A program made the translations under genes and the position numbers. From Paraspadella gotoi (taxonomy: Eukaryota > Chaetognatha), in the NCBI GenBank assembly GCA_051294375.1, contig CM119268.1, positions 5,107,878 to 5,171,877 on the forward strand: a stretch of DNA of 64,000 bases, given 5' to 3'. This document shows, one piece after another, positions 38,544-49,963 of the stretch (the first letter of the stretch is position 1; every line of letters starts with the position of its first letter). The notes beneath the pieces were generated by a model. That model had not been told where the DNA came from, did no database searches, and worked only from the letters and a program-made list of their open reading frames with translations.

Positions 38544-38941
38544 CAGAATAGTAAAATATAATATATTTGTAGTAATATCCTTATAAAATAGTAAATTTTA
38601 AAAATAATTTTTATAAAACTTTTAATAAAGATTCAGATTCTTCATAAAAAGTTGAATCAAAAATATAAAACATGTTATCAAAAATTCTGTCATCTTCAAT
38701 GTTTAAAATAAGAAAAAAGGTGAAAATTCCTGACTTTTTTATTCTCTGTAATAGAAACTTATATATGTTAAAACGTTTTAGTCATTTTTTGTGATCTAAA
38801 CATTAAAATATCTTATAACATATGTTATAAAAGTTTTTTACAGCGAATCCAAATCAGTTCTTAAAAATAAAAAAAATTTATTTTGAAATTTGACGATTTT
38901 ATAAGGATATTACTACATAAATAATTGAATTTGCTATACTG
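38544..38941. mobile_element. Foldback element of about 400 bp related to the hAT-like family
   Basis: The left end runs CAGAATAGTAAAAT and on to GTAGTAATATCC (38569-38580). The right end is its reverse complement with a few mismatches (GGATATTACTAC near 38903-38914, ending ATACTG at 38941). The inner part (about 38585-38690) resembles the left end of the element at 9077. I could not find a clear 8-bp duplication. No open frame. Confidence 0.55.
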
Positions 38942-39139
38942 TTATGCTAAAAAAAATTTTAAAAGGATTTAAAATTCATTAATTATATGTCCATAGGCAG
39001 CAAAAAAATAATGTTCAATCACTCAATCTTTTCATCACTCCACCCTAGTGAGAAGATCCGACATTGTTTGCTCAAACTTGTTTTTTTGATATTTTTCGCG
39101 CAATATTTTACTAAATTCTTGATCTCTTCTAAGCGTCAA

Positions 39140-39141
39140 AA

Positions 39142-39206
<65 letters not shown>

Positions 39207-39250
39207 TCTCTCTCTCTCTCTTCTCTCTCTCTTCTCTCTTCTCTCTCCCT
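39140..39250. repeat. (CT)n microsatellite
   Basis: About 110 bp of CT with short interruptions (TTTC, CCCT, TTCT). Confidence 0.9.
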
Positions 39251-39335
39251 TTCCAAACTGTCTCATCTCGCCATGCCTCCATTTCGCGCTCTCCAGTCGC
39301 CATCGGTTATATCCGTGATTCTTTTAATTTTTTAG

Positions 39336-39527
39336 TCTCTGGCATCCAACGACGCACCTGTCGAAGCAGCTGTCGAAAGCACCGGTGGCGCCAGAGAAAA
39401 AAAAAGAAGATATTCCGAGAAGGACAGACAGAGACAGACAGAGACAGAAAGGATTGAGATGGTGGCATCACATCAAAACGTTAAACCTCGAGAGGCGAAA
39501 AAAGCTTTGGTTTCCCGTAATTCTGAA
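39336..39527 (+). other. Open segment after an acceptor-like site in intron 4
   Basis: After AATTTTTTAG the frame that exon 4 would supply (phase 0) stays open for 64 codons, beginning SLASNDAPVEAAVESTGG and becoming Lys/Arg/Gln rich. I see no good donor; GTGGCA after ATG at 39461-39463 is the best in phase. It might be an alternative linker exon, but chance is at least as likely. Confidence 0.2.
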
Positions 39528-39545
39528 TGAGAATATATATATATA

Positions 39546-39590
<45 letters not shown>

Positions 39591-39729
39591 TTATTTTCGT
39601 AGGGCGAGCTAAGATATCGTTGTTTTATGGAGACAGATTCGGCTTTGTTATGCGAATGAGATTAGAAAACGAAATCCGATTATTTTTCCGTCTCCTCCTC
39701 CCAGATATTAACATAAATTTGTTTTCACA

Positions 39730-39732
39730 TGC

Positions 39733-39782
<50 letters not shown>
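39730..39782. repeat. (GA)n microsatellite
   Basis: About 50 bp of perfect GA repeat following an ACATGCGC sequence. Confidence 0.92.
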
Positions 39783-39786
<4 letters not shown>

Positions 39787-40022
39787 TTATTGTCTATAAA
39801 TGAAATATGATATATTTTATTTTCGTCGTTGACTATGGACAGCAAGGAGTAGTGAAAGTTGCGAATCAAAATTCGAATAGTTGATCATAAACCATCTTGA
39901 ACCATAAAAAAAAAAAAAAAAATTTGAATTTCCGAATTTTTCGCATTAGCCCATATTTGAAAATATTTAAACCCTGTAGTTTTTGTTAATTTTAATTGAT
40001 AAAACATGGAAATTTAGAAATC

Positions 40023-40223
40023 TTATCTCGAGGGCGGCGCCATTAGCCTAACTAAGTCGGCATCAGCCTCGAATCCGATAAGAGATCGGCCTCTTTCGCC
40101 TTCACCCGCTGGAGCCGAGCCGAAGGATCTATTCACTTCGGAGTTCATCGCTTCACCCATCGAGTCGCTCATCGGACTTACCGACCTCCGACTAACTTGC
40201 TCCATTTCCGCGATTGTATACAT
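40023..40223 (-). other. Isolated open frame on the minus strand, unknown
   Basis: Sixty-six codons with mixed composition, unlike the surrounding AT-rich sequence; starts MYTIAEMEQVSRRS and is rich in Ser/Arg/Glu/Ala. It could be a remnant of a retroelement or a chance frame. I recognise no domain. Confidence 0.2.
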
Positions 40224-40784
40224 TCGTCCTTATTACACCTTTCGCTTTATATTTCTTAGTTTCGCTTACTTTACTGGTCAGGCAGTTCGGACTCTCCAGT
40301 CCCCCAACTGATAATAATATTTTTTATTTTTTATTTTTTCAAGCTCTGCCAGAATCAGTTTTTAAAATTCTGAATGAAAGATTTTTTTTATGATTTTTAA
40401 ATGAGAGTAATACGATAAACTTTAAATGCTTCTATTTTATTAACTATACATAAAATCTTAACATTTTTTTGAATTTCGATATCCCTCAGGGATAACGTTA
40501 TTTATATTACAGAACTCTTAGTTTTTACCTTGTTCAGCCTTAGTGGATATCTCTCGGGTCTGGTTCCAAGCCCGGTACCCATTCCATTGCTGCTGAGGGC
40601 GCAGTAGTAGTTACAGATCGTATTCCGCCTACTTAGCCCCTCTTCCAAAAGTTTATCACAAGCTTTCAAGCCAAACTTTCGATTTCATAAACGCTTCATT
40701 GACTTCTGTCACGAGCTTCCAATAACTATCTTCACAAACCCTCTCATTGCAGATCATCACAAAATTCCCGACCAATCAATTAAT

Positions 40785-41045
40785 TAATCACAAAGAGTCT
40801 CATTGTCTTTTTATCACAAACCTCCCACTCAATTAATTATTCACAAACTCTCTCATATTATCTCTTTATCACAAACTTCACGTCCAATCAATTATTCACA
40901 AGCTCTCTCATATTATCTCTTTATCACAAACTTCACACCCAATCAATTATTCACAAACTCTCTCATATTATCTCTTTATCACAAACTTCACACCCAATTA
41001 ATTATTGACAATGTCTCTTATTATCTCTTTATCACAAATTTCTCA
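40785..41045 (+). repeat. Tandem repeat of about 57 bp, four to five copies
   Basis: Units contain TATCTCTTTATCACAAACTT followed by CAATCAATTATTCACAAACT. The central copies are nearly identical and the outer ones diverge. Confidence 0.8.
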
Positions 41046-41174
41046 GTCATCACAAACCGTTTCCATTGTATCGCGAACCGCCTTCCATTCTTTGCGCCTT
41101 CGCATTAATTTTTCAGGTGACGCGTCGAAGACGAAATTTGGGAAGGAAACGCTGGGGGCGTGGTGAGGGGGAGA

Positions 41175-41177
41175 AGG

Positions 41178-41231
<54 letters not shown>

Positions 41232-41392
41232 CAGAACTTTGACTTTGACTATAAGGACTTCTCATTCTCAAAACTGTCATCTTGATGGAGAGATAGAAAG
41301 ATGACAGATATTTCTCTAAATGTAACTTTACTCTCTTGGTTTCCATCTTTTTCTGTCTGTTCTTTTAATATTCACATCAATTAATCACCTAC

Positions 41393-41445
<53 letters not shown>
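41175..41445. repeat. (GA)n and (CT)n arrays in opposite orientation
   Basis: (GA)n at 41177-41231 and (CT)n at 41393-41445 are separated by about 160 bp, so the two can pair as an inverted repeat. Confidence 0.85.
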
Positions 41446-41450
<5 letters not shown>

Positions 41451-41918
41451 ATTTAACTCACCGCCGCATTACCCAGATATTTAACGAAACTATAATTAAA
41501 TTCAATTTTGAACCTATGACGGCGATATGATTTTTCTTTGTCTTACAATGAATTTATATAAAAATTCTTCTCAACTAACAATAAATATGTATAATATATA
41601 ATATATATAATATTGTATTATTCTTATGCAATGCCCGACTACATATATCTAATTACATTACGTATGTAAAAGACACAGACATTCCATCCCGCCAAATTTC
41701 CCCCGCGAGTAACGTCGTTTCAAAACCTCATTTGCATATTTGCGTCCGCATTTAAATAGTCGCCTTTGTTTAAACCCCAAATTTTTTTAAAAAAGGGAAA
41801 AACGATTGTTCTACGAATTACGTCAAAATATTTTTCGATTCCTAATTTCGATCGCATGTAAAGTTTAAAATGAAAGAAATTCTAACTTAGAAGTTGAACA
41901 CAATATAAGAAAAGTTAG

Positions 41919-41920
<2 letters not shown>

Positions 41921-41959
<39 letters not shown>
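41921..41959. repeat. (CT)n microsatellite
   Basis: Perfect CT run of about 38 bp in AT-rich surroundings. Confidence 0.92.
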
Positions 41960-41961
<2 letters not shown>

Positions 41962-43359
41962 CAATTACCTATTTAGAGCATAACTAAAATTTTTTCATGG
42001 GTCAGTTTGATTTGAAGACCTTCTGGTTTACAATTCTGAGATAACTTTCGTATGACTGAAATAAATTGTTGTATAAAAGTAGAGATTTTTATTTTATACG
42101 AAAAAAGCATTTGGTTTGTTCGGCCTTGGCCAACTATTCCGGTTTTATGCCTGCGATAAGATTTTTTTTATTTTGATTTTATTTTTTTTCTTCTTTTTTT
42201 CACTGGTGCAAAAAAAAAAAACCGAATCTTGATTTAAAAATTCCGATTCAAGATTTTTTTTTCGTTTTGTTTGCTTCTTTCTTTTTATTGCTTTTCTTCG
42301 CTTTTGTTCGCTTTTTTTTTCGATTTCTTTTGCTTCAGTAATTGTTAGAGTCAATAAAGCTCCTTTATCCCCATATAATTTAATGAACAAAGCTAAATAC
42401 GTGTGTCATCCCATCAGTGTAATATTCTAATCTAAAGTAATTTCAGTCTTAAAAGGAAAAGTCTTCTATCATAAAGAATAAGAAATGGCGAATCAAAACG
42501 TCGTCGTTGTTTTCGTCGTCGTTGCTGTCGTCATCGTAATTTCTGTCTTAGTATCAAATTTTTAAAAAAGAATTACCAATAATTTTTTTTTTATATTTTT
42601 TTATTTATATTTTTTCAAAGGAGTGAAATTTTAAAATATAATTTTTTTTTATTTCTTAAAAACAAACTTTTTGAAAATAAAAACAAATTTTTATTGATAC
42701 CAAAAAGTTACATTATCTTTCAGTTGGAAAGAAAATTCATCTCAATATTAAATAAGTAAAGAGAAAAAAAATGTTTATGATTTTTTAATGAAAACACAAA
42801 TGTCGATTTTAACAATAACAAAGAAAGAAAACGGTTTGTGCCTCTGTAGTTTCGATCACGTTAGCTGACTTCAGTTCTTATTTAAATAACGTTCAGTTTT
42901 TGGAACAGGTTGGCGAGGTTTATTTGTCAACAAACAATTTGGCGACGATAAACGGAGATAAAATGTTTGTTTCATAAAACGATGTGTGAAATTACTTCTT
43001 AATTTCGAGATTAAAATATATAAAAACGTAAAATATAAAATCAATTAAAAATAAACCCCAACGGCGAGATTACGTAACGTTCTAAGGCAACGATTCTCTC
43101 TCTCGCCTAACGTTAAAAATAATCATGATCTTCTTCACATTCGATACTTTTCTTCGCGCGGAAACGGACGAGGCAAGAACCCAGATTTAACTCGTCGGCG
43201 AGTCCCACGGCCACGGTCGTGTCTAGTCATGACCGGCGTAACAAAACGTTTAGAAAGTTTTTAGCAATTTATTATGAAAACCTAACTTATTCCTTCAGTT
43301 GACTAAAAATTTATCATGTGAAGTTGTTCCATATCTTATAGACTTAAAGTGACTTTATA

Positions 43360-43362
<3 letters not shown>

Positions 43363-43415
<53 letters not shown>
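43363..43415. repeat. (CT)n microsatellite
   Basis: Perfect CT run of about 52 bp. Confidence 0.92.
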
Positions 43416-43418
<3 letters not shown>

Positions 43419-43767
43419 CGGAAAATTGCCAACTCATACATCACTCACTCTCTAGAAGCGTTTTTACATTTCCGTCCAAAAAAGATGATTAATGTGGCGA
43501 AACTTATTTTTTTTATGAAAGTTGGACGTCAATGACTTTTCGTTCTCATTGGAAGGAAAAAGAGGGAATAAAAAGTATTTTTTAATTGTTTAGTTGAATG
43601 AAAAATAAACTGCTTTACCATCGTGTAGATTCATTATTTATTTCCTCTCTCTCTCTCTATCTCTTTCTCTCTCTGTCTCTCTCTCTTTTTCTCTCTCACT
43701 CATTCTCCTACCTTTCCACCGCGAAACGAAAAAGTATTCGCCCTCTTCCGGAAATGAGGGCGACAGA

Positions 43768-43802
43768 CGCGTTGCCAAGGCGCGGATCTCCTTGGCAACG
43801 CG
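43768..43802. repeat. Perfect 13-bp hairpin
   Basis: Arms CGCGTTGCCAAGG (43768-43780) and CCTTGGCAACGCG (43790-43802) are exact reverse complements around a 9-bp loop, in a GC-rich island inside AT-rich intron 4. The arms contain GTTGCC/GGCAAC, the half-sites of RFX-type X-boxes, but the 17-bp spacing is too wide for one X-box. Confidence 0.75.
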
Positions 43803-44441
43803 GACGCCGGGCGTCAATATGACGACGACGAAGACGACAAAGACGATGATGACGAAGACGAAAACGACAACTGGAAATACGAAGATATAAAATATGTAAA
43901 ATTTTCACAAATTCAAACCAAAAGCGGAAGAGAAAAATTACAATCAGACACAAAACATAAAAAAATAAGAATAAGAAACGACAACTTAAATGCGTTTACT
44001 TAATTGTACAATATACATTGTACAACGTCTAATGGTTGGTAACTTTCATCTATATGACAAAAAATATGTTTAATTGATTTCCTGACCACGTGAAACAAAC
44101 GTAAAAAACGATGCAATGTTATCGCTTTCATAAGCATGAGAAATAGAAATGGGACAGAAAGACAGACAGACATACCGAACGAGAGTACTCGCGGCACGAC
44201 TAAAGAAACGGTTAAATCGGCTGAAAGGATTTGCCAAGATGATTTGGCTAAAGGCGGTTGAACAAACAAAAAAAGAACGAGAAGAAGAGAGAGAGAGGAG
44301 GAGAGAGAGGAGAGAAGAGAGAGAGAGAGAGAGAGAAGAGAGAGGAGAGAGAGAGAGAGAGAGAGATGGGATCAAACGAAAGGTCAGAAGAGACGCGAGG
44401 TTAAATTGTCGCCTCGAATAGCATCTTCGTCGTCGCCATCT

Positions 44442-44474
<33 letters not shown>

Positions 44475-44871
44475 TTGTCATCCGTGGAAAGCCGGAAAAA
44501 AAAGTGGGCGAAGATTTCGTGAGTTTTTCTTTGCGATTCTTTCCTCTTCTTTTCTTTCTTCACTTTTTAAACTTTTTTACATTTTAAATTTGTCATTAAT
44601 TGATTAAAAATAATCTAAATAAAACGTCGTAACGATTCGCGAAATCATTTCTACGGCCGTCGCAGTTACTTTTTTAAACCCTTGAACGCGATTTACACAT
44701 GTTGGCGCAGCCACTGGTCATTTTGTCTAATCCTCATTTTTTCCCCTATCATATTCTCCCAATCTTATCAAAATTCCTTTTTTTTTCTTATCTCTCCCTC
44801 CCTCTCCCCCCTCACCCTTCTCTCTCCATCTCTCTCTCTCTCCTTCTCTTTCCCCCCCTCCCCCCCCCCAG

Positions 44872-45007
44872 GTTTCCCACCGCGGTTCATCCTTCGGCGA
44901 CGAAGTCATTAATTTCGACGACGACGACGACGACGACGATGATGACGACGTCGATTACGACGACGACTCTTTCTTTCCGTCGTCGTCCGGAGAACTCATC
45001 ACAAAAA

Positions 45008-45066
<59 letters not shown>

Positions 45067-45157
45067 CTACCAGGTTGGCCCGGGGTCACGGAAAATGGCG
45101 TGGCGTCAAAATCGAACAAGGACGACTTCGCCGCGGCGGAAGAACCAACCAACTCAG
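44872..45157 (+). CDS. GFRalpha-like receptor exon 5: acidic and poly-glycine linker
   Basis: Encodes 95 codons plus one base. The order is a short start (VSHRGSSFGDEVINF), 11 consecutive Asp, Val-Asp-Tyr-Asp-Asp-Asp, a Ser-rich stretch, 19 consecutive Gly all coded GGC, then LPGWPGVTENGVASK and an acidic tail. The acceptor is a C-rich tract ending CCCAG (44867-44871), phase 0, matching exon 4; the donor is TCAG then GTGGTC, phase 1, matching exon 6. There is no methionine or cysteine, so it is easily missed. It links domains 1 and 2, where vertebrate GFRalpha proteins have a short non-cysteine linker. The Asp and Gly runs use the same triplets as intronic repeats of this gene. Run lengths may be polymorphic or mis-assembled. 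Confidence 0.78.
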
Positions 45158-45509
45158 GTGGTCACTTTTTCTTTTTAACGTTTTGTTGTTGTTATTTGTT
45201 TTTGTTTTGTTTTTCTTTTGTTTTTCTCCTTTCCCATTCTTCTTTGACTTTCAAATTGAGAAAAACATAATCGTCTTGAGTCAGGTGTTTCCGATCAATA
45301 TGCCTTTCATATATAGTAATGCGATTACCTGGAAACATGAAGTTCGAGGATTGCTAGACAGGGACCTGACGATAATTGTGAATATCATTCAAGTTTAACT
45401 TCTCCTTTAAGGACAAACAGTTTTTGGTATGCAACAACGAATTTTATATTGACATGGAAAGTCGGACATGTTTCGACTCTATCTCGAGAGTCTTCATCAG
45501 CGTTTTAGT

Positions 45510-45543
<34 letters not shown>

Positions 45544-46128
45544 TAGGGAGATTACAACAAAGAATTGAGAAAGGAGAGTGGTCAGATGTGAGGACAGGTG
45601 AAGGTAAGGGCAAGGAAGAAGATAAATTGGTTGAAATTTGAGAGGTGAAAAAATTAAGGGAGAGAGAGAGAGAAATCAGAGGCAGAGAAATAGTTACATT
45701 TGGCAATGTATAACAAAGTAAAAATGGACAAACTTAATGTTAATCGAGTCCGGCTTTCTATGTCAATATAAAATTCGTTGTTCATACCAAAAACTGTTTT
45801 TCCTTAAATTTAAACGCAACGAAAAGAAAGAATCATAACAACTTCTCCTTTTAATTTTTTTGATTTTTTAATTACATGTATTAATTTTTTTCCCATTAAT
45901 CCTCCCTTTTTTTCTTCCTCCTTTCATTACATCCTTTTCTTCTTCCTCATCTTTTCTCTCTTTTTTCCTTCTTCTTCTATAATTTCTTCTTCCTTCTTCT
46001 TCCGCCTACTTTCTTGACCCTCTCCCTTCCTCTCCTTTTCTTCCTTACCCTCATTCCTCCCGTCCACCACCCCCCTACAACCCCACCCTCCACCACCCTC
46101 CTTCCAATCTTACCCCGCCACCCTCCAG
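45158..46128. other. Intron 5 with a foldback repeat
   Basis: Contains inverted arms at about 45413-45467 and 45749-45803. The shared core is AACGAATTTTATATTGACAT. A GA-rich tract (45510-45690) lies between the arms. The intron ends in a long C/T-rich tract (about 45900-46126) before the acceptor CCAG. Confidence 0.8.
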
Positions 46129-46419
46129 GCCAGCCCAGCGTCCTCGACATGGTCAACTCTACCTGCGGCGCCGCCATCGTCGATTGCTCAGGCGACGCCG
46201 CCTGCCGCGCGGCGCTCGTCCGCCTCGAACTCGCCTGTCAAACCGTCGGAGCCGGCGGCGCCTGTCGCGTGGACGTCTGTCGCGCCGCCGCTAGGCGTCT
46301 CTACCGCGGGGGCGCCGACCGGCACCAGAAGGCGTTGGCGTTGTGCCATTGCAGGGAGAACGACGACGACTGTTGGCTGGCCAGAGAATTGGTCCATCCG
46401 CCTTGTCTGGAGAGGAAAG
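46129..46419 (+). CDS. GFRalpha-like receptor exon 6: GDNF-receptor/GAS1 domain 2
   Basis: A complete second domain in one exon, 97 residues including the split first Gly. Cysteines are at 13, 20, 26, 37, 46, 51, 73, 75, 82 and 93: ten, with the same opening spacing C-x6-C-x5-C-x10-C as domain 1 and a CHC motif at 73-75. In vertebrate GFRalpha1 the second domain carries the main ligand contacts; whether that holds here is unknown. An N-glycosylation sequon NST lies at residues 10-12. The exon is strikingly GC-rich. Phase 1 at both ends joins exon 5 (G plus GC makes Gly) and exon 7 (G plus CG makes Ala). The donor is AAAG then GTAATT. Confidence 0.92.
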
Positions 46420-46789
46420 GTAATTTCGTCCTGATTGATGAGCGATGATTGATGAGTAATAATGAGTGATGATGATTAATGATGATTGTTGATTGGTGAT
46501 TGATAATGATCGATGATTATTACGACGACGAAGATGATGATGATGATTGATGATGGATGATGATGTCGACTAACAGAATAGATAGCTTTGCAGATAAAAA
46601 AAAAGGAGACAATTAAATTTTTATTGCGGAAACCGAAATTAAGGAAAGCAATAAAAAGACAAAAACTGAAGGAAAACAAATAAATATCGGGAAAGAAATT
46701 TAAAAAAAAAATTGAATGAGAAAAAAGAAATTTCGGCAAGAGCTATTTTCCAAAAGCGCTCGATTTCTGTTCCTTAATCTTTGAACTTA

Positions 46790-46990
46790 ATTCTAGGCTT
46801 TCTAGCCCTAATATCTAACCCTAATCTTTTTTTAAAACCCATGATATAATCAACCCTAATCCGAAAACTTAATCCCTAATCTACGTATAACTCTAAGCCT
46901 TAATCCTTAACCGAAGTCCTTAATCCTTAGTCTCCAACCCTAATCCCTAACCGAATCCCTAACCTAATCCGTAACCCTTATATCTAACCA
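46790..46990. repeat. Degenerate CCCTAA (telomere-like) tract
   Basis: Units such as AACCCTAATC and CTTAATCCCTAACC recur irregularly. This is the same kind of sequence as 481-860 but in the opposite orientation. Confidence 0.6.
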
Positions 46991-47104
46991 AAATCTTTAA
47001 ACCAAAAAAGAATTCAATTCCGAATTTAAGCTTAAATAGGGTAACGAAGGGTAAGGAAGAGAGGAAGAAAGAAAAGTCGATCTGAAAAGAATTAGATTTC
47101 TATT

Positions 47105-47490
47105 CTTACTCTTCTTTCTTCTTTTCTTTTTTCTCGACTCGTTCCTTTCCTCCTTTTTTCTTATTTCTTTACTTTCCTCACTTTCCGTTTCTTTTTTCTC
47201 GACTCGTTCCTTTCCTCTTTTTTTCATTTCTTTATTTTCCTCACTTTCCTTTTTTTTTCTCAACTCGTTGCTTTCCTCCTTTTTTCTCGTTTTTTTTTAT
47301 TTTCCTCACTTTCCTTCTTTTCTTTTTTCTTGACTTATTCCTTTCCTCCTTTTTCTCGTTTCTTTATTTTCCTCACTTTCCTTTTTTTCTTTTTTCTCAA
47401 CTCGTACCTTTCCTCCTTTTTTATCGTTTCTTTTTTTTCCCTCAATTTCCTTCTTTTCTTTTTTCTCTACTTATTCCTTTTCTCTTTTTC
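47105..47490 (+). repeat. Pyrimidine minisatellite, about 70-75 bp units, five to six copies
   Basis: Each unit contains TTTTTTCTCGACTCGTTCC, then CTTTCCTCC, then TTTATTTTCCTCACTTTCC. Copies differ by small indels and substitutions. Confidence 0.8.
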
Positions 47491-47939
47491 TCCTTCCTTC
47501 TTTTCATAAATGCAGAACAATCTCCGTCATTCTTTACTTCTTTCCCTTTCTTCTTTCCCTTTCAACTTTCCCTTTCTTCTTTCTCTTTCAACTTCCTATT
47601 TCATTTTTCTACTTCTCGATTTCTCTTTCCTCCCTCCCCTCTTCCCTTCTCCTCTCATGCATATTTTCGTCTTCGGTATCTTGACCCAGATTCTCGGTGT
47701 GAAAAGCCTCATTCATCTTAGCGTTGAAACCGCCAGGGGGGGAGATGAGTAGCGGTGGCGGTTGATGGAGAGGCGGTTGATGGAGTGGGGGTTTGATGGA
47801 GAGGCGGTTTGATGGAGCGACGATGATTGGAGCGGAAGTTTATCATTTTTTTACTACACATTTTTTTCTCTTTTTGTCTTTATTTCTCACTTCTCTTCTT
47901 TTTTCTCTCTGTTTCTCTCTTTTTTTTCTCTCTCTGTCA

Positions 47940-47956
47940 CTCTCTCTCTCTCTCCT

Positions 47957-48005
<49 letters not shown>
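47940..48005. repeat. (CT)n microsatellite
   Basis: CT run of about 65 bp with a CCTCCTCTT interruption. Confidence 0.9.
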
Positions 48006-48008
<3 letters not shown>

Positions 48009-48354
48009 TCCTTTTTCCTCTCCTCCTCCTTCTCCTCTTTCTCCTCCTCTTCTTCCCGCCACCCCTTGTTCTTTTTGTTTGTTTCGCCGGTCATTAAATT
48101 CCCGCCATTCGGGAGGGAGCCTTTCCAACGTCCCCTTTCCTTCAAGGGGGGTGTCACCTTAAAGGGAGATTTTACCGGAACCAGAACAAAAACAGAACAA
48201 AAACAAGTACAAGAACATGAAGTAAAACATAATGCGCCACTAAACGCGTAATCGCCAGCTCGCCTTACTTTCTTTGTCGCTAAAAAAACTAAATAACCAG
48301 ATGTGCCAAAATTCAAACCCCACTTAATAGTTACGCCATATTGGCGCCACATTT

Positions 48355-48765
48355 TTACAGGAGTAAGGCGCCCAAAATATATTTGCTTAGGAAGTAGCTC
48401 TACTTTCAAGATGCTTAGCGCCAAAAAGTTAATGCATAATTAAATATCACCGATTTAAAAAAGTATGGTGCCAAAAAACTTAACACCTTATAAAATAAAA
48501 ATAAAATAAATACAAAAATTAATTAGGTAGAACCGCTTTAAAGGAGTTAAAGCCTCATTAAATAGGACCGCTTTTAAGGAGCAAGGTGCCCATAAGTTAA
48601 CTCCAGTTTAAAAAGCACTGTTTTAAAGGAGCAAGGCGCCCAAAAGTTAAAGACTAATTAAATAAAACCGCTTTAAAATGAGCAAAGCACCCCAAAAGTT
48701 AACTCCTAATTAAATAGCACCTCTTAAAAAAAGCAAGGCGCCCGAGACAGGGTGTCCCTCCAAAA
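48355..48765 (+). repeat. Degenerate tandem repeat of about 58-62 bp
   Basis: Units share AAAAGTTAACTCCTAATTAA, then ATAGCACCGCTTTAAA, then GGAGCAAGGCGCCC. About six or seven copies are readable, the best preserved at 48530-48740. The GGCGCC core is conserved in most units. Confidence 0.7.
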
Positions 48766-48899
48766 AAAGAGGCGCCCAGAAAAAAAAAAAAAAAGAAGAT
48801 CGACGCCCGAAAGAAAAACTGCGTCGGAGAAAAAATCCTTCGCCCATTTCCAAGATTGATGAGCGAACGGAACAGATTTGAGAAAAGGAGGGAGAAGGA

Positions 48900-49780
48900 T
48901 TTCGTCGTCGGTATCGTCGTCGTCGTCGTCGTCGTCATCTTTGTCGTTGTCGTCTTTTTTGTAGTCTTCATTGTGGTTTTTTTTTTCATCTTAGTCGGTC
49001 TCGTTGTCATCATCGTAGTTGTCGTTGTTGACGTCATCGTTGGTGGCGTTGTCGGTGTCTTCATCTTCATCATGGTCATCGTCATCATCTTCGTAGCCTT
49101 CGTCGTCGTCTTCATCTTCGTCGTCGTCGTCGTCTTCATCTTCGTCGTCGTCGTCGTCTTCATCTTCGTAGTTTTTGTCTTCTTTGTTCTCATCGGCGTC
49201 GTTGTCGTCATTAATGTTGTTGTTCTCGTCAATGTTGTTGTCATCGTCGTCAGTCAGTAGTCTTCTTTGTTGTCGTCATTATCGTCTTTGTCCAAGTCAT
49301 TTTCGTCGTCGTCGTTGTTTTACTCAGCTTCATCTTCGTCGTCGTCGTCGTCGTCGTCGTCGTCTTTAAGCTCTTCTCCGTGAACAGTTTCATCGTTGTT
49401 GTTTCATTGCCATTTTTTTTCTTCCTTTACCCTGAATGCCTTGGGTGATAACAACAACGACAACGATTTGCGTTGTCTTCTTCCATTTACCTCAATTTAT
49501 TTCGAATTCGGTCTTCGTCTCTGTCGTCGTCGTCGTCTTTTTTAACGTCTTCATCGTGGTGGTCGTCTTTGTCATCATTGTCGTCTTCTTCTTCTTAGTT
49601 ATCGTCGTCGTTGTCGTCATCTTTGTTGTCGTTGTTATCGTCGTCTTCGTCGTCTTGGCTGTTGTTTTTCGTCGTTGTCGTCGTGGACTTTTTTCCCTCC
49701 TTTGTCGTCTTGGTCGTCGTTGTCGTCGTCGTCTTTTTCTTCTTCCCTCTCTTCGTCATCCCCATCGCCGTCTTAGTATT
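48900..49780. repeat. Long degenerate TCG/GTC trinucleotide tract
   Basis: Almost 900 bp dominated by GTC, TTC and ATC triplets. Within it, TCGTCTTCATCTTCGTCG-like units repeat every 30 bp or so (49105-49170). Long Val/Ile/Phe frames on + and Thr/Met/Lys frames on - are artefacts. Confidence 0.85.
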
Positions 49781-49860
49781 TGTATTATTTATTCAATAAA
49801 TAACAGTACATTAAAAAGTAGCTGAAATTGACTGACGTCAATCTCAATTCTGGTAGACAA

Positions 49861-49887
49861 TTCTTTCTTTCTTTCTTTCTCTCCCTC

Positions 49888-49963
<76 letters not shown>

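Larger units (their letters stand above)
32559..44871. other. Intron 4, 12.3 kb, repeat-filled
   Basis: Largest intron. It holds GAC/GTC tracts, (GAAA)n, several (GA)n/(CT)n arrays, (AAAT)n, a foldback element near 38.5 kb, a 57-bp tandem repeat near 40.9 kb and a short hairpin near 43.8 kb, listed separately. Two splice-bounded open segments (34741-34798 and 39336-39527) were considered as skipped or alternative exons. Elsewhere I see AT-rich sequence without genes. Confidence 0.7.

Noticed and set aside
40023-40640. Retroelement fragment
   Set aside because: The minus-strand frame and nearby GC-richer patches hinted at one, but I see no reverse transcriptase, protease or long terminal repeat motif.
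45977-46397. Minus-strand frames opposite exon 6
   Set aside because: Shadows of the GC-rich coding exon; the + strand has the ten-cysteine domain and matching splice phases.
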